Origin: Nostoc sp. B(2019)
GTDB lineage: Bacteria > Cyanobacteriota > Cyanobacteriia > Cyanobacteriales > Nostocaceae
Assembly: GCF_010091925.1 (NCBI RefSeq)
Contig: NZ_WVID01000003.1
Location: 1 to 64,000, forward strand
Direction of reading: 5' to 3'
Length of the DNA: 64,000 nucleotides
Part shown: positions 62,167 through 64,000 of the stretch, one piece after another
How the letters are laid out: every line of letters starts with the position of its first letter
Position numbering within the stretch: position 1 is the first letter of the stretch
Notes under the pieces: model-generated
Told to the model about the DNA's origin: nothing
The model's input: only the letters and a program-made list of their open reading frames with translations
Databases searched by the model: none
Position numbers and translations under genes: made by a program

Positions 62167-63522
62167 ATGAAACTCAAGCAACTTACTCTTACATTTCTGA
62201 GTGTTCTACTTGGCGTAATTACTGGACAAAATGCTGCTGAAGCTGCATCTCTAAAAACAATTGCCACTGACCTTTATAACGCACGAGGAATTACCTTCGA
62301 TTCTGATGGTAGTCTCTATGTGTCAGAAACAGGTCTGGGAGGGAATGGGAATTGCCAAGGATCACCGAGTACCGGAGGTCAACCTATCTGTGCTGGTAAT
62401 ACTAGTTCAGTTACTAAAATTGCGCCGGATGGTCGTCAAAGTCGTATATTCAATGGTTTCGAGTCTCTAGCATTGCAACCTTCTCAGCAACAGGGAGCAG
62501 GTATTCAGGATCTAAAATTTGATTCAAAAGGCAGTGCTTATCTTCTGGCTGGATGGGCTGGTAATCCAGGAAACCGCGATGCAGAATTAAATTCTATTGC
62601 TACTGATGTTAAATTTCCACCTCTGCAATCTGTAATTGCTCCTCTACTTCCAGCCGATAAAGTATTGAACACCCCTTCTTTGGCTAAATTATACAAAGCC
62701 GATTTGAAGACCCAAACGCTAACACCTATTTTCGATTTTGGGAAATATGAACTTTTAAATAACCCCGACAAAGGGGATGTAGTTACTAATCCTTATGCTT
62801 TAGCAATTAAGGATGATACCGCATATATCGCTGACGGAGGTGGAAACACTATTTATGGTGTAAAGCTCGATGGCAGTGACGTTAAGGCGATTCCAGTACC
62901 TACACAAACCGTAAATAATCCAGAATACCCACCAATCTCACCAGATCTGCCTCCTGGTGTAGTTCCCGATGGAGGTGCTCCAGCTCAATTAGAGCTGCAA
63001 TCAGTACCCACAGGGATCACAGTAGGTCCAGATGGAGATATTTATTTTAGCGAATACACGGGCTTTCCTTATCCAGAAGGTACAGCTAGGGTCTTCCGCA
63101 TTGGAGATGATGGCGTACCAGAAGTTGTCGCTGATGGGTTTTCACACGTTACTGACTTAACCTTTGATAAAGACGGTAACATGTTAGTTTTGCAATTTAG
63201 TGATCAGGCAGAGTGGAAGGGTAGAGACTTAACTAAACTACCAGGTTCTTTAGTCCAACTCGCTCCTGATGGAACTCGTACAACTCTAGTTGCTGCTGGT
63301 GAAGGACTAGAATCGTCTACTGGTATCACCGTCGGACCTGACAATAAGATCTACATCACAAAACGCGGCGTTGGTACATTAGGGGAAGTCGTTCAGGTGG
63401 ATACCAAACCGGTTCCCGAACCCACTACTGTATTAACTACACTAACAGCTGCGGCTTTTGGCGGAACTTCATTGCTGAAGCGCAAACGTAGCAAACAATT
63501 AGCTAAGACCGAAACTGCTTAA
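62167..63522 (+). CDS. scyE: ScyE, secreted NHL-type beta-propeller protein with PEP-CTERM tail
   Basis: 451 residues. Signal peptide MKLKQLTLTFLSVLLGVITG. Blades with GITFDSDGSLYVSETGLGGN, ISPDLPPGVVPDGGAPAQLE, ITVGPDGDIYFSEYTGFPYP and LTFDKDGNMLVLQFSDQAEW. The tail PVPEPTTVLTTLTAAAFGGT, then RKRSKQ, is a PEP-CTERM signal. Closely similar to ScyD throughout and 63 bases after it, so a tandem duplication. ScyE is required for scytonemin assembly in Nostoc and is thought to act outside the cytoplasm. Confidence 0.9.
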   Translation: MKLKQLTLTFLSVLLGVITGQNAAEAASLKTIATDLYNARGITFDSDGSLYVSETGLGGNGNCQGSPSTGGQPICAGNTSSVTKIAPDGRQSRIFNGFESLALQPSQQQGAGIQDLKFDSKGSAYLLAGWAGNPGNRDAELNSIATDVKFPPLQSVIAPLLPADKVLNTPSLAKLYKADLKTQTLTPIFDFGKYELLNNPDKGDVVTNPYALAIKDDTAYIADGGGNTIYGVKLDGSDVKAIPVPTQTVNNPEYPPISPDLPPGVVPDGGAPAQLELQSVPTGITVGPDGDIYFSEYTGFPYPEGTARVFRIGDDGVPEVVADGFSHVTDLTFDKDGNMLVLQFSDQAEWKGRDLTKLPGSLVQLAPDGTRTTLVAAGEGLESSTGITVGPDNKIYITKRGVGTLGEVVQVDTKPVPEPTTVLTTLTAAAFGGTSLLKRKRSKQLAKTETA

Positions 63523-63576
63523 TATTTTGGTCATTTGTCATTTGTAAACCCGAATGGCTAATGAACTGCGTGACAG

Positions 63577-63599
63577 CTTACCTGGCAAAGCCAGGTAAG
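63577..63599 (+). terminator. Stem-loop between scyE and scyF
   Basis: Perfect 10-bp stem CTTACCTGGC, loop AAA, GCCAGGTAAG. Followed by AGTTAAAAAAT on the + strand, so without a T-run. It could be a partial terminator or an mRNA stabiliser; on the minus strand it would not be followed by T either. Confidence 0.4.
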
Positions 63600-63743
63600 A
63601 GTTAAAAAATAAACTGCTGCCTCATACAGAAAGTTGCATTTCAAAAATGAGGTAGCAGCCCAAATTCTCAAATTCCCAAACTGGGTCTGGGGACAAAATT
63701 AGTCTAGGAAGAGTATAGCTCATACAACTAGGACTTCAAACTC

Positions 63744-64000
63744 ATGGAATTAGTCAGAAATTTGTCAATCGGCGTTCTTGGTGCCGGATTCATGGTGTTA
63801 GGAACGGCTGCTCAAGCCTTGTCTGTAACTTTAACCTACGATCGCTCTATTGGTAGCCCCGGCTTTGGCCCTGGACAACTCTTTGTCCCTCAAGGCATAG
63901 AAATAGATGACGCCGGGAATACCTTGATAAGTAATGGTCGCGGTCTTAATCCAGACGGCAGTTTTAACCCAAATATCGGTAATAAGGTCGAGGTATTTGA
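63744..64000 (+). CDS. scyF: ScyF, NHL-type propeller protein (N-terminal part; continues past the window)
   Basis: About 85 residues from the ATG at 63744: signal peptide MELVRNLSIGVLGAGFMVLG, TAAQALS, then the first blade SIGSPGFGPGQLFVPQGIEI, DDAGNTLISNGRG. NHL-repeat proteins of this position complete scyA-F in Nostoc. Not similar in its signal sequence to ScyD or ScyE, in line with ScyF being the divergent third propeller. The 3' end and any later genes (aromatic amino-acid synthesis genes in relatives) are outside the window. Confidence 0.85.
   Translation, partial: MELVRNLSIGVLGAGFMVLGTAAQALSVTLTYDRSIGSPGFGPGQLFVPQGIEIDDAGNTLISNGRGLNPDGSFNPNIGNKVEVF

Overview
The window reads as chromosome from a filamentous, heterocyst-forming type of cyanobacterium (Nostocales; Nostoc, Scytonema, Tolypothrix or a relative). 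The evidence is the very frequent HIP1 octamer (GCGATCGC), the many short dispersed palindromic and tandem repeats, cyanobacterial families (DUF2808, DUF928, TPS/CHAT proteins, Uma2) and, above all, a scytonemin biosynthesis cluster at the right end. No rRNA, tRNA or CRISPR array was seen.

Layout. 1-507: end of an IS630-type transposase that abuts a glycosyltransferase remnant. 950-2226: a KGG stress protein and an IS630-derived helix-turn-helix protein. 2788-10379 (+ strand): a probable peptide secretion operon with a MauE-like membrane protein, a MauD/TlpA-like thioredoxin, a 63-residue peptide with eight cysteines in its C-terminal half, an S26 signal-peptidase-like protein, an ABC exporter, and a HlyD/MacB-type tripartite pump (adaptor, FtsX permease, ATPase). 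This is the best candidate for an undescribed natural-product system. 10345-24981: a stress island on both strands with a small ORF, an alpha/beta hydrolase, a phosphoribosyltransferase, PRPP synthetase, a frameshifted PRC-barrel gene, an HPF-cold-shock fusion, Hsp20, a CapA-like protein, a baeRF release-factor-like protein, DUF305, UPF0182, a PEBP protein, the RNA ligase RtcB and archease. A candidate structured RNA with its own terminator lies next to rtcB.

25419-35041: a two-partner-secretion-type haemagglutinin, a TPR-CHAT protease-like protein, DUF928 and a CHAT-CHASE2 membrane protein, with a perfect 5 x 21-bp tandem repeat in the middle. 35347-42095: assorted genes (DUF2808, DoxX, DUF2945-DUF3140, a MerR-aldo/keto reductase operon with a classical MerR promoter, an S41 protease, a zinc metallopeptidase). 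42362-45556: a TetR gene divergent from a glutathione S-transferase gene that is interrupted by a 100-bp MITE with a TA duplication, then a MATE pump. 45742-51894: a PAS/GAF sensor kinase with a degenerate ATPase domain, and an amino-sugar-like set (sugar kinase, DOMON-like protein, N-acylglucosamine 2-epimerase).

52023-64000: a sensor kinase and an AraC-type response regulator divergent from scyA, then scyA, scyB, scyC, scyD, scyE and the start of scyF, all on the + strand. The 1.5-kb space between the regulators and scyA holds three imperfect direct repeats of about 80-100 bp. ScyB and ScyA make the scytonemin monomer precursor from tryptophan and p-hydroxyphenylpyruvate, and ScyC cyclises it. 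ScyD and ScyE are secreted beta-propellers that end in PEP-CTERM sorting signals, which fits final assembly outside the cytoplasm.
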